In this document: piece after piece, positions 1 to 5,613 of the stretch | How the letters are laid out: every line of letters begins with the position of its first letter | Position numbering within the stretch: position 1 is the first letter of the stretch | Assembly: GCA_050050115.1 (NCBI GenBank) | Contig: JASFUX010000178.1 | Span: forward strand, 1 to 7,096 | Origin: JASFUX01 sp050050115 | Lineage (GTDB): Bacteria; Pseudomonadota; Alphaproteobacteria; Caulobacterales; Maricaulaceae | Length of the DNA: 7,096 nucleotides | Direction of reading: 5' to 3' | Notes under the pieces: generated by a model | What the model was told of the DNA's origin: nothing | Databases searched by the model: none | The model's input: only the letters and a program-made list of their open reading frames with translations | Position numbers and translations under genes: made by a program

Positions 1-156
1 CGCAGAGATGCAGTCCTAAGGCCGGCGCGGCCAATGGACTTGCGATCGCCTCAATTCCTCCATGCCGACGCCATGCCCTGCGGCTCAAGCTGCGCGCGGC
101 CCAGAGCCTCGGCGCTTTGCCTGCGCATCCATGAACCCTCGAAGAGAGGAGCCGTC

Positions 157-711
157 ATGTCATTGCGATCCAAGACAATCGTTCTCGTTGCCGCGTTGAC
201 CGTCGCAGCCTCCCCCGCCTTCGCTGACGACATCGTGCGCGACGCTGCGCTGATCGAGACGGTCGAGATCGAAGGCGTCACGCTCGCGATGAGCCCGCAG
301 GAGGCCTTGGAGCATTTGCTCGCAAGCGGCTATTCGGCGGGCGACATCACTTCGTTTGACGCGTGGGACGGCTACAACATCTCCCTCGTCCGCGGCTCCT
401 ACACTGAGCCTCAAGGCGAGTCGTGGGTGTCGCTGGACCGACGGGGTGGCCGGCTCGTCGCCATCTCTGAGTCGTTCAACCGCACCCGCGGCGATCTCTT
501 TGAGCCGGACGAGGAGATCGGCGCGGTACAGTCACACTTCTCGATCGCGGCCGACGACCCGAAATGCCACGTCAACGACTTCAACACGGGTTCGTGCGAG
601 GTGCGCGACGCCGCCGATGACGAGGACGTGGACCTGGTCTTCAGCATGACTGCGCAAGCGACGATGATCATGCGTTCGGCGTCGCGCACCCAGCAGCTGG
701 GATTCGAATAG
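157..711 (+). CDS. Exported protein of unknown function
   Basis: 184-residue protein that I do not recognise. Residues 1-23 form a clear Sec signal peptide: basic start (MSLRSK), hydrophobic core, and a probable AFA cleavage site before DD. It is therefore probably periplasmic. The mature part (about 161 aa) is acidic and appears to be a single small domain. Its only two cysteines, C137 and C147, lie ten residues apart and could form a disulfide in the periplasm. There is no lipobox and no further membrane segment. The start at 157 was chosen because GAGGAG at 146-151 sits five bases upstream and because it puts the signal peptide at the N terminus. A longer reading from 34 would bury the signal behind 41 residues of Cys/Arg-rich, non-protein-like sequence. 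The gene converges on pyrF with 29 bp between stop codons. Secretion is well supported; function is unknown. Confidence 0.8.
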   Translation: MSLRSKTIVLVAALTVAASPAFADDIVRDAALIETVEIEGVTLAMSPQEALEHLLASGYSAGDITSFDAWDGYNISLVRGSYTEPQGESWVSLDRRGGRLVAISESFNRTRGDLFEPDEEIGAVQSHFSIAADDPKCHVNDFNTGSCEVRDAADDEDVDLVFSMTAQATMIMRSASRTQQLGFE

Positions 712-728
712 AGCGAGCCCTGGATCGA

Positions 729-756
729 GAAGGCGCCAGCTCAGCCGGCCGCCTTC
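729..756. terminator. Possible shared terminator hairpin between convergent genes
   Basis: GAAGGCG (729-735) and CGCCTTC (750-756) are a perfect 7-bp inverted repeat. The stem can extend by two more pairs past a one-base bulge, around a loop of about 9 nt. It lies between the convergent stops and overlaps the last codons of pyrF, so it could serve both strands. Neither side has a real T-tract, which weakens the call. Confidence 0.4.
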
Positions 757-1616
757 AGCTCGGCTTGCGCGGCGTCGATCGCCGTTTCGATCGCCGCGCG
801 CCAGGCGTTTATGTCGACCGCGTCCTTCGCCGCGTCCGGGTACAGCACGGCGCGCGACGCGTTGACGAGAACGCCCTCGGGCCCCTTCTCGCCTTTCACG
901 GCCGCCGCCATCGCGTCCGCCGCGCTCGCGCCCTGGGCGCCGTAGCCGGGCACGAGAAACGGCGCGTGCGGCAGGATCTTGCGCGCCGCCCGCGCTTCTT
1001 CAGGCGCCGTCGCGCCGACGACGACCATCAGCGACGACCAGCCATGCTTGCCGCGCCAGTTTTCCGTCAACGGCGCAAGCTTCTCGGCGAGCCGCCGCCA
1101 GACGGGCGCGCCGCCGGCGTCGAGATCTTGAATGTCGGACGCGCCAGGGTTCGAGGTGCGCAACAACACGATCACCCCGCGATGGTGCGCTCGGGCGAGG
1201 TCGATCCAGGGCTGAAGCGTATCAAGACCCATGTAGGGGTTGACCGTCACTGCATCGGCCGTCAGCCAAGCATCCGCGCCGAAGTAGGCCTCCGCATAGC
1301 CCTCCGCGGTCGAGCCGATGTCGCCCCGCTTGGCGTCGAGGAGCACCAGAAGCCCTTGCGCCCGCGCGCGCGCCGCCAGCCGTGAAAGCGCCTCGAGCCC
1401 GGCCGGGCCCCAGCGCTCGAACAAAGCGATCTGCGGCTTGACCGCGGCGACGCGCGCGGCCGACGCGTCGATCACGCCTTCGAAGAAACGCTCAAAGCTC
1501 TGAGGTCCGGGCGCGCCGAACAGCGCGGGCAGCCGCGCCGGATGCGGATCGAGCCCGACGCACAAGGGCCCGTGGCGCGCGACGGCTGCGGTCAGGCGAT
1601 TGGAGAAGTCTGGCAT
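741..1616 (-). CDS. pyrF: Orotidine 5'-phosphate decarboxylase, type 2 (long form)
   Basis: Catalyses the last step of de novo pyrimidine synthesis, OMP to UMP plus CO2, in the cytoplasm. The 291-residue length and sequence fit the long type-2 (mycobacterial-type) ODCase class, not the roughly 230-aa type 1. Landmarks: GLDPH at 21-25 (substrate-binding start of the barrel), KPQ at 60-62, the catalytic segment DAKRGDIG at 94-101 with K96 and D99, VNPYMG at 125-130, RTSNP at 153-157, VVVGAT at 198-203, the phosphate-loop segment VPGYGAQGA at 222-230, and NASRAV at 252-257. All key residues are present and the gene looks intact. The ATG at 1616 gives the expected N terminus, although the Shine-Dalgarno sequence ahead of it is poor. 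It lies 83 bp downstream of the methyltransferase gene on the same strand, so the two may share a transcript. No other pyrimidine gene is in the window. Confidence 0.95.
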   Translation of the reverse strand: MPDFSNRLTAAVARHGPLCVGLDPHPARLPALFGAPGPQSFERFFEGVIDASAARVAAVKPQIALFERWGPAGLEALSRLAARARAQGLLVLLDAKRGDIGSTAEGYAEAYFGADAWLTADAVTVNPYMGLDTLQPWIDLARAHHRGVIVLLRTSNPGASDIQDLDAGGAPVWRRLAEKLAPLTENWRGKHGWSSLMVVVGATAPEEARAARKILPHAPFLVPGYGAQGASAADAMAAAVKGEKGPEGVLVNASRAVLYPDAAKDAVDINAWRAAIETAIDAAQAELKAAG

Positions 1617-1630
1617 GAGGCCCGCCGCGC

Positions 1631-1663
1631 GTTCGACACGTCAGCGTCTCTACGCCGTCGAAC
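1631..1663 (-). other. Inverted repeat in the leader of pyrF
   Basis: GTTCGAC (1631-1637) and GTCGAAC (1657-1663) form a perfect 7-bp inverted repeat. A second pair, GCGT and ACGC, nests inside it around a 4-base loop. It occupies much of the 83-bp gap between the methyltransferase stop and the pyrF start. In RNA it could form a two-part stem-loop, acting as a weak terminator, an attenuator-like leader or a processing site. There is no T-run, and the role is inferred only from position. Confidence 0.3.
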
Positions 1664-1699
1664 CGGTGCGAACAAGCCGCTGGCGCGCTGAGGAGCCGC

Positions 1700-2326
1700 C
1701 TAGAAGACGCCCGGAATGACCCGATAGCGCACTTGCTCGGCGTAGGCGACGTACTCGGGGTTCTGCTTGAGCACCTTCTCTTCGGCGAGGATGCGCGCGG
1801 CGAGCAGCGCCCAGTTCGCAAGATAGACCGACAGGTTCCATAGCGACGGCGCGGCGAGGAGATAGCCGCAATGGGCGACGAAGTAGCCGAAATACATCGG
1901 GTGGCGGACGAAGCGATAAAATCCGCCGACCATGACGCCGCGGTCCGCCGCGACGAGGCCGAAGCTGCGGCGCAGCGACAGCTTGGCGCCGAGGTGGATC
2001 GCAAGGCCGAGGCACAAGAACGTCGTTCCCGCGACGACGCTGATCGGCTCGCCGCCGGGACCGACGAGAAGTCCCGCCAAGGTGCCGCCGAACGCAATCG
2101 CCCAATCGCGCGGGTTCATCGAGAAACGGTCAGTCGGCCGGCGCGCCAGAATGAAGCCGACGATCACGCCCTCGGACAGGATCAGCATCAGCCGATAGAA
2201 GCTGGGCACGGCCAAAGGGTCGGGCAGCAGCCGCCAGACGAGGAAGACATAGAGGACGGCGACGATCACCTGCTCGGCCAGATCGGCGAGCCGAGGAGCG
2301 CTCATGCGAGACGCGACGAACTGCAT
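1700..2326 (-). CDS. ICMT/PEMT-like integral membrane methyltransferase
   Basis: 208-residue multi-pass membrane protein with the C-terminal signature of the isoprenylcysteine carboxyl methyltransferase / phospholipid methyltransferase group. Visible features are RHPMY at 141-145 followed by a hydrophobic stretch, then AEEKVL at 181-186, NPEYVAYAEQVRYRVIPG at 189-206, and an Arg-rich segment before it (SLRRSFG, 117-123). In the family these residues line the S-adenosylmethionine pocket. Hydrophobic segments lie near residues 17-33, 46-61, 76-90, 94-113 and 143-177. The bacterial substrate cannot be read from sequence; candidates are lipids, isoprenoid-linked molecules or small thiols, and prenylated protein is unlikely in a bacterium. 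The start at 2326 is supported by an AGGTGAT ribosome-binding site six bases upstream; an in-frame ATG at 2305 is a weaker alternative. It begins after a 125-bp gap with its own AT-rich control region and runs toward pyrF. Confidence 0.8.
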   Translation of the reverse strand: MQFVASRMSAPRLADLAEQVIVAVLYVFLVWRLLPDPLAVPSFYRLMLILSEGVIVGFILARRPTDRFSMNPRDWAIAFGGTLAGLLVGPGGEPISVVAGTTFLCLGLAIHLGAKLSLRRSFGLVAADRGVMVGGFYRFVRHPMYFGYFVAHCGYLLAAPSLWNLSVYLANWALLAARILAEEKVLKQNPEYVAYAEQVRYRVIPGVF

Positions 2327-2331
2327 GGATC

Positions 2332-2338
2332 ATCACCT
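2332..2338 (-). promoter_or_regulatory. Ribosome-binding site of the methyltransferase gene
   Basis: On the minus strand this reads AGGTGAT, a seven-base match to the anti-Shine-Dalgarno complement, with a five-base spacer before the ATG at 2326. It decides between the start at 2326 and the internal ATG at 2305. Confidence 0.65.
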
Positions 2339-2398
2339 ATCGGATTTTCATGATACAGAGTGTCCGATTAAGATTATGACTTATTTTCGATTGAAAAT
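2339..2398 (-). promoter_or_regulatory. AT-rich promoter/operator candidate of the methyltransferase gene
   Basis: This short AT-rich island stands out from the GC-rich surroundings. It contains two inverted repeats: ATCGGA (2339-2344) with TCCGAT (2363-2368), 18 bases apart; and ATTTTC (2383-2388) with GAAAAT (2393-2398), 4 bases apart. Between the arms of the first, the minus strand reads TATCAT (2350-2355), a one-mismatch -10 hexamer, without a good -35 partner. The layout suggests regulated transcription of the methyltransferase gene. The regulator is unknown and the call rests on sequence pattern alone. Confidence 0.35.
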
Positions 2399-2451
2399 TC
2401 GTAAGCCGAGCAGGAGAAACGCGCCGCGCGCCGTTAACGCCGCGGGAACTT

Positions 2452-3453
2452 TTACTCCACCACGCAGCGCACCTTAGCGACGCGCAGGTCGCGCCGCAGG
2501 CGGCGGCCGACTTCGCCGTAGTTGGCGTCGCGGATCGGTCCGGCAGTCGCCGCGTCCGAAGCGGTCTCCGCGCCGGTGTCGGTGACCGCCGCGGCGATGC
2601 GCGACGGCGCGGAAGTGTAGATCCGCCCCCGGCGCGGCGCATGCGCGACCATGACGCCGACCACCTCGCCCTCATGATCGAACGCCGGGCCGCCCGAAAG
2701 CCCGCCCAAGTGTCCTTCGATGCCTTCGGTGCGCGAGGTCTCGGCCCAGACGAGCGCCGGCTCGCCGACCGCATAGCGGCCGCGCAGCTGAATGGTCGCC
2801 CGGCCCATGAGCTTGCCCGACACCTCCCCCGGCACGCCAGTCGGATAGCCGATCAGGTAGGCGTCCTCGCCAAGACCGCGGTCGTCCTCGGCGACGTCGA
2901 GCGCCAGGGGCGCGCGCGACAGCGGCGAGGTGACGATGGAGATCTCGGCGGAAAGCGCTTCTCCGTCTGCGTCCCCCAGCGGCTCGGACGCGCGCGGGCC
3001 CTCACCCTCTTCGACCTCGAGCACGGTCGCGTCGCAGCCGTCGACCACGTGGCGGGCGGTCATCCAGACGCCGTCGCCGACGGAGAACGCGGTGCCGGTG
3101 GCCGCGACCGCCTGGCCGACGCCGACCCAGACGTCCTCGTCGAAGTCCGACCGCCCCGGCAGCGGCTCGCGCTCGACAGTTTCGACCGGCTCGGTCACGG
3201 GTTGCTCTTCGGGCTGTTCGGTCACATCCGGCGTATCGACCTGGTCTTCAGGTTGATCTTCCGGCGCCTCTGCGAACTCTTCCTCTTCGCCGATCGCACC
3301 GACGTCGATCGTGTCGATCTCCGCATCGTCCTGCGGCATGGGCGCTGGCGGCGGCGGCGCAATCGCCGACTCCTCGCTCTCCACCGCGTAGAGACCCCAC
3401 ACTCCGCCGCCGATCAGCGCGGCGAGGACGAGCGCATTAGCCAATCCGCGCAA
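2452..3453 (-). CDS. Membrane-anchored trypsin-like serine protease
   Basis: 333-residue protein in three parts. Residues 5-23 are a single hydrophobic helix (signal anchor). Residues about 24-105 are a Pro/Glu/Asp-rich, probably disordered linker. Residues about 108-290 are a trypsin-like (S1/Trypsin_2) peptidase domain, followed by an Arg-rich tail. The nucleophile is S253 in GLSGGPAF and the catalytic His is H135 in TARHVVDGC. The acid residue should fall in the segment AEISIVTS, where E170 occupies the place of the usual Asp. IGYPTGVPGEVSG at 201-213 is also typical of the family. C140 and C330 could form a disulfide. The enzyme probably acts in the periplasm, tethered to the inner membrane. 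The TTG start at 3453 is chosen because it supplies the anchor and is preceded by GGGAG; the first internal Met (39) would lose the anchor. The start overlaps the DUF350-like gene by 17 nt, implying translational coupling. Substrate unknown. Confidence 0.8.
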   Translation of the reverse strand: MRGLANALVLAALIGGGVWGLYAVESEESAIAPPPPAPMPQDDAEIDTIDVGAIGEEEEFAEAPEDQPEDQVDTPDVTEQPEEQPVTEPVETVEREPLPGRSDFDEDVWVGVGQAVAATGTAFSVGDGVWMTARHVVDGCDATVLEVEEGEGPRASEPLGDADGEALSAEISIVTSPLSRAPLALDVAEDDRGLGEDAYLIGYPTGVPGEVSGKLMGRATIQLRGRYAVGEPALVWAETSRTEGIEGHLGGLSGGPAFDHEGEVVGVMVAHAPRRGRIYTSAPSRIAAAVTDTGAETASDAATAGPIRDANYGEVGRRLRRDLRVAKVRCVVE

Positions 3454-3928
3454 GGGGCGCTCCCGCGACCGCTGCAGCGAGGATGAAGGCGAAGCAGAGC
3501 TTCACGCTGACCAGCGCCAGCGCCGCCGCGATCTCCCCGTCCTTGATCCGCTTGGGCAGGTCGGGCAGCAGCCAGTTGACGAACTGCAGCGCGATCAGCT
3601 GGACGAATACCGTCACCACGCCCCACAGCACGATGTCGGCCCAATTGAGGCTCGAGGCCATGGCGAAGGCCAGTGGGATCGCCATCGAGGTCGTCGCGCC
3701 GGCGTAGGCGATCCCGCCGGCGGTGTTGTTCTCGCGGATCAGCTTGACCTCGCGCGTGGGCGAGAACCACGAGTAGATCACGACGCCCACCCAGAGGATG
3801 ACCAGCGTCATCGCTCCGTGTGCGGCGAATGTCGGAAAGCCGGCGCGGAACGCATGCAGCGATGCGTCGAGCGCGCCTTCGAGGTCGTTGCCGAAGTAGT
3901 CGCGAACCCCGTTGATGAACCGTTCCAT
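3437..3928 (-). CDS. DUF350-like integral membrane protein
   Basis: 163-residue protein. An amphipathic N-terminal stretch of about 35 residues is followed by four hydrophobic segments near residues 38-55, 70-92, 97-121 and 133-157. The pattern 'REVKLIRENNTAGGIAYAG' (59-77), then a hydrophobic segment, WADIVLW, FVQL, and a second loop RIKDGEIAAALAL, matches my memory of DUF350 (YjfL-type) membrane proteins, which repeat an '(R)I..gN.AAA...' loop ahead of a helix. Molecular function is not established for the family; in some bacteria its members sit in envelope-stress or peptide-ligase gene clusters. Here the partner is the protease immediately downstream, with overlapping reading frames. The ATG at 3928 has GAGAGGGG at 3938-3945 upstream. 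The gene follows a terminator-like hairpin at 4031-4053, so it probably starts its own transcription unit. Confidence 0.7.
   Translation of the reverse strand: MERFINGVRDYFGNDLEGALDASLHAFRAGFPTFAAHGAMTLVILWVGVVIYSWFSPTREVKLIRENNTAGGIAYAGATTSMAIPLAFAMASSLNWADIVLWGVVTVFVQLIALQFVNWLLPDLPKRIKDGEIAAALALVSVKLCFAFILAAAVAGAPLARIG
3460..3464 (-). promoter_or_regulatory. Ribosome-binding site for the TTG start of the protease
   Basis: The minus strand reads GGGAG with a six-base spacer before the TTG at 3453, inside the end of the upstream DUF350-like gene. It supports the non-ATG start that keeps the N-terminal membrane anchor. Confidence 0.5.
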
Positions 3929-4030
3929 GCGCTAAAGCCCCTCTCGCCTGCCCGACGCCTCGCCCCCCGGGACAAAACCATAGCATGGCGCCGAGGTCCG
4001 CAGGATCGCCCGGGAGCCGAGCGCAATCAA
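3929..4030 (-). other. Intergenic segment expected to hold the DUF350-protease promoter
   Basis: Between the hairpin at 4031-4053 and the DUF350-like start there are about 100 non-coding bases, the only place for a dedicated promoter of that pair. A weak -10-like TATGGT can be read on the minus strand, but no convincing -35 goes with it. The assignment is by position only. Confidence 0.25.
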
Positions 4031-4053
4031 GCGGCCCCGCACAGCGAGGCCGC
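4031..4053 (-). terminator. Strong hairpin, probable rho-independent-type terminator
   Basis: On the minus strand this 23-base element folds into a 10-bp stem (GCGGCC-U-CGC against GCG-G-GGCCGC, with a single G-U pair) closed by a three-base loop. It lies about 50 bases past the stop of the small membrane protein gene and is followed by TTGATT, a weak T-rich tail. It is the clearest terminator-like structure in the window and separates that gene from the DUF350-protease pair. Confidence 0.6.
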
Positions 4054-4102
4054 TCTGTGACAAGTCCATGAAAATGAGGGGCTTAGGACAGCCCCGCGGC
4101 GA

Positions 4103-4528
4103 TCAGATCCGAAGCGCCAGCGCCAACAAGGCCGCGGGGAACATCAGCGTAATCATCGCCATGATCTGCAGCGCCAGGATGCGCTGCTTGGACTTCTTGC
4201 GCCGCGCGCCCGGCGCACGCGGCTTCTTCGGCAGCGGGTCGAGCACCCAGCGGACGAACAAGAGCATTCCGCCGGCGCACAGCAGTATAATCCCCGAGCC
4301 GATCGCCGTGCCCACCAAGGCGAACACGCCCGCGCCGACCGCAAAGCCGACGATCCACGGCAGAAGGACCTTCACCAGATTGCGAACCAGCCCGTCGGCC
4401 TCCTGATAGTCGAGCCGCTTGAACGCCACGGGCGCGATCTGCACCACCGTCGAGCCCGAAACCCCCAAAGCGAGGCCCGCCAGCGAAGCGGAGATGATCA
4501 GCGAGGCGGCGATGAGTTGTTCAAGCAT
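4103..4528 (-). CDS. Small four-helix membrane protein, DUF4149/TMEM205-like (tentative)
   Basis: 141-residue inner-membrane protein with hydrophobic segments near 5-25, 55-73, 76-93 and 117-139, and a strongly basic loop at 99-116 (KK..R...RRKKSK) that should face the cytoplasm. The order of features resembles the TMEM205/DUF4149 fold: a first helix; 'APVAFKRLDYQEADGLVRNLVKVLLPW' (32-58) in the place of the family's '..F..L....F..vq..LFP..' segment; two helices ending in RWVLDPLP (93-100); then a basic loop and a last helix. This is resemblance in layout, not a firm match, and no biochemical function can be given. The ATG at 4528 puts the first helix at the N terminus but has only a weak purine-rich GAGAG ahead of it. 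It lies 148 bp downstream of the ABM-GNAT gene and is followed by the hairpin at 4031-4053. Confidence 0.65.
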   Translation of the reverse strand: MLEQLIAASLIISASLAGLALGVSGSTVVQIAPVAFKRLDYQEADGLVRNLVKVLLPWIVGFAVGAGVFALVGTAIGSGIILLCAGGMLLFVRWVLDPLPKKPRAPGARRKKSKQRILALQIMAMITLMFPAALLALALRI

Positions 4529-4652
4529 GTCGGGCGCTCTCTCGGCGTTCGCTCACGAGGACGATGAGCGGACGCTAAGGTGAGTCGGCGCGGCGTGAAG
4601 GCCCGGAGCGCCGTTCCCGTGCGCGCATCCCCAAGCAGATGATGCGAGCTCT

Positions 4653-4671
4653 CAAGGCGCCGGAAGCCTTG
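4653..4671 (-). terminator. Weak hairpin just past the ABM-GNAT gene
   Basis: CAAGGC (4653-4658) and GCCTTG (4666-4671) pair perfectly over 6 bp with a seven-base loop, beginning six bases after the stop codon on the minus strand. There is no T-run after it. It could be a weak terminator or an mRNA 3'-end stabiliser. Confidence 0.3.
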
Positions 4672-4676
4672 CGGAC

Positions 4677-5552
4677 TTACGCGCCGTCGAACGTCGGCGC
4701 GCGCCAGTTGGTCGTCGCCGCATAGATGACGCTGTCGGTCACCCCGGCGTGGGTGACCCAGTTGGCCTTGAGCCGCCCCTCGAACGCATAGCCGGCGCGC
4801 TCGAACAACCGCACCGACCTGACGTTGTCCGGATCGATGTCGGCGTAGACCCGCACGAGGCTCCGCTCGCCGAGCCCGAAGGCCGTGGCCGCAGCCACGG
4901 CGCGCGCCGCCAGCCCGCGTCCCTGCGCGGCCGGGGCGAGTTGAACGCCGATCTCCATCACCCCCTCGCGCCGCGCGATCAGCGTCACCCGGCCCAGCGC
5001 CGCCTCACCGTCCTCGGTGATCGCCCATTGCGGCGATGCGTCGTCCAGCGACCAGGCCGCGGCGCGGGCGCGGGTCTCCTCGAGCGAGCCGGAGGCCGGG
5101 CTCGGCATGAAGCGCATCTCTTCGGGATCACCGAAAGTCGCATGCAGCATCTCGAGGTCGCGCTCGAGATCGAGCGGCCGCAGGCGGACCCCGTACGCGG
5201 CGACGACCGGCGGCGGGGCGGCTTGAGCGGACGCCGCGCGCCCCGACGGCGGCTCCTTGAGCTGGTCGTCGACGAGCTCCATGACGATCTCCGGCAGCGT
5301 CTCCGCCGCCGCCTCGCGCATCCGCACGAAGCCGCGGTCGCGGAAGTCGTTCTCCTTGAAGCAGGCCTTGCGCGAAGCCTCGTCGGGCCAGCGGGCGTAG
5401 GACACCCAGACGCCGCCCTCCCCGCGGTGCAGCCGCGCGCCATAGGAGTCGCACTGCGCCGCGACCGCGCGCGTGCCCTCGGACCAGGCGTCCGCGAACT
5501 GGTCCTCCATTCCCGGCTTAACCCGCCAGCGGTAAATCACGGCGACGCTCAT
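4677..5552 (-). CDS. ABM-domain / GNAT N-acetyltransferase fusion
   Basis: 291 residues, two domains joined by an Ala/Pro-rich linker (about 101-118). Residues 1-100 look like a small ferredoxin-like ABM (antibiotic biosynthesis monooxygenase-type) domain: 'VIYRWRVKPGMEDQFADAWSE' (5-25), RLHRGEGGVWVSYARWP (40-56), then a helix and ELV. Such domains usually dimerise and are often not true monooxygenases. Residues about 119-285 are a GNAT acetyltransferase of RimJ/RimL style: VRLRPLD at 122-128, the acetyl-CoA loop Q210-GRGLA, and DPDNVRSVRLFERAGYAFEGRLK at 240-262, where the Asn, Ser and 'F-x-x-x-G-Y' positions fit the family. Substrate unknown. The ATG at 5552 is preferred over a GTG at 5585 because GAGAAG (5562-5567) precedes it and the ABM strand starts immediately; the extra 11 residues look non-domain. 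It lies 61 bp downstream of the exported Cys-pair protein, probably in the same transcript. Confidence 0.75.
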   Translation of the reverse strand: MSVAVIYRWRVKPGMEDQFADAWSEGTRAVAAQCDSYGARLHRGEGGVWVSYARWPDEASRKACFKENDFRDRGFVRMREAAAETLPEIVMELVDDQLKEPPSGRAASAQAAPPPVVAAYGVRLRPLDLERDLEMLHATFGDPEEMRFMPSPASGSLEETRARAAAWSLDDASPQWAITEDGEAALGRVTLIARREGVMEIGVQLAPAAQGRGLAARAVAAATAFGLGERSLVRVYADIDPDNVRSVRLFERAGYAFEGRLKANWVTHAGVTDSVIYAATTNWRAPTFDGA

Positions 5553-5561
5553 GGAGGCGAT

Positions 5562-5567
5562 CTTCTC
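5562..5567 (-). promoter_or_regulatory. Ribosome-binding site that decides the ABM-GNAT start
   Basis: The minus strand reads GAGAAG nine bases before the ATG at 5552. No comparable sequence precedes the alternative GTG at 5585, so the shorter protein is preferred. Confidence 0.4.
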
Positions 5568-5613
5568 AGCGCTGCGACCGCGCACGCAAGGCTGGCGCGC
5601 GGCGCGGTCAGGA

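Noticed and set aside
1..19. Possible last codons of an upstream plus-strand gene (stop TAA at 17-19) followed by GGCC-GGCGC-GGCC
   Set aside because: Only five residues would lie inside the window and the hairpin stem is four base pairs. Not enough to call a gene or a terminator.
2404..2451. GC-rich partial inverted repeat (CCGCG...CGCGG) after the protease stop as a terminator
   Set aside because: Only five pairs around a 12-base loop, with no T-run; chance pairing is expected in DNA this GC-rich.
2641..3486. Plus-strand open frame of about 281 codons opposite the protease gene
   Set aside because: Very Arg-rich, no recognisable motif, and fully antisense to a gene with clear catalytic motifs.
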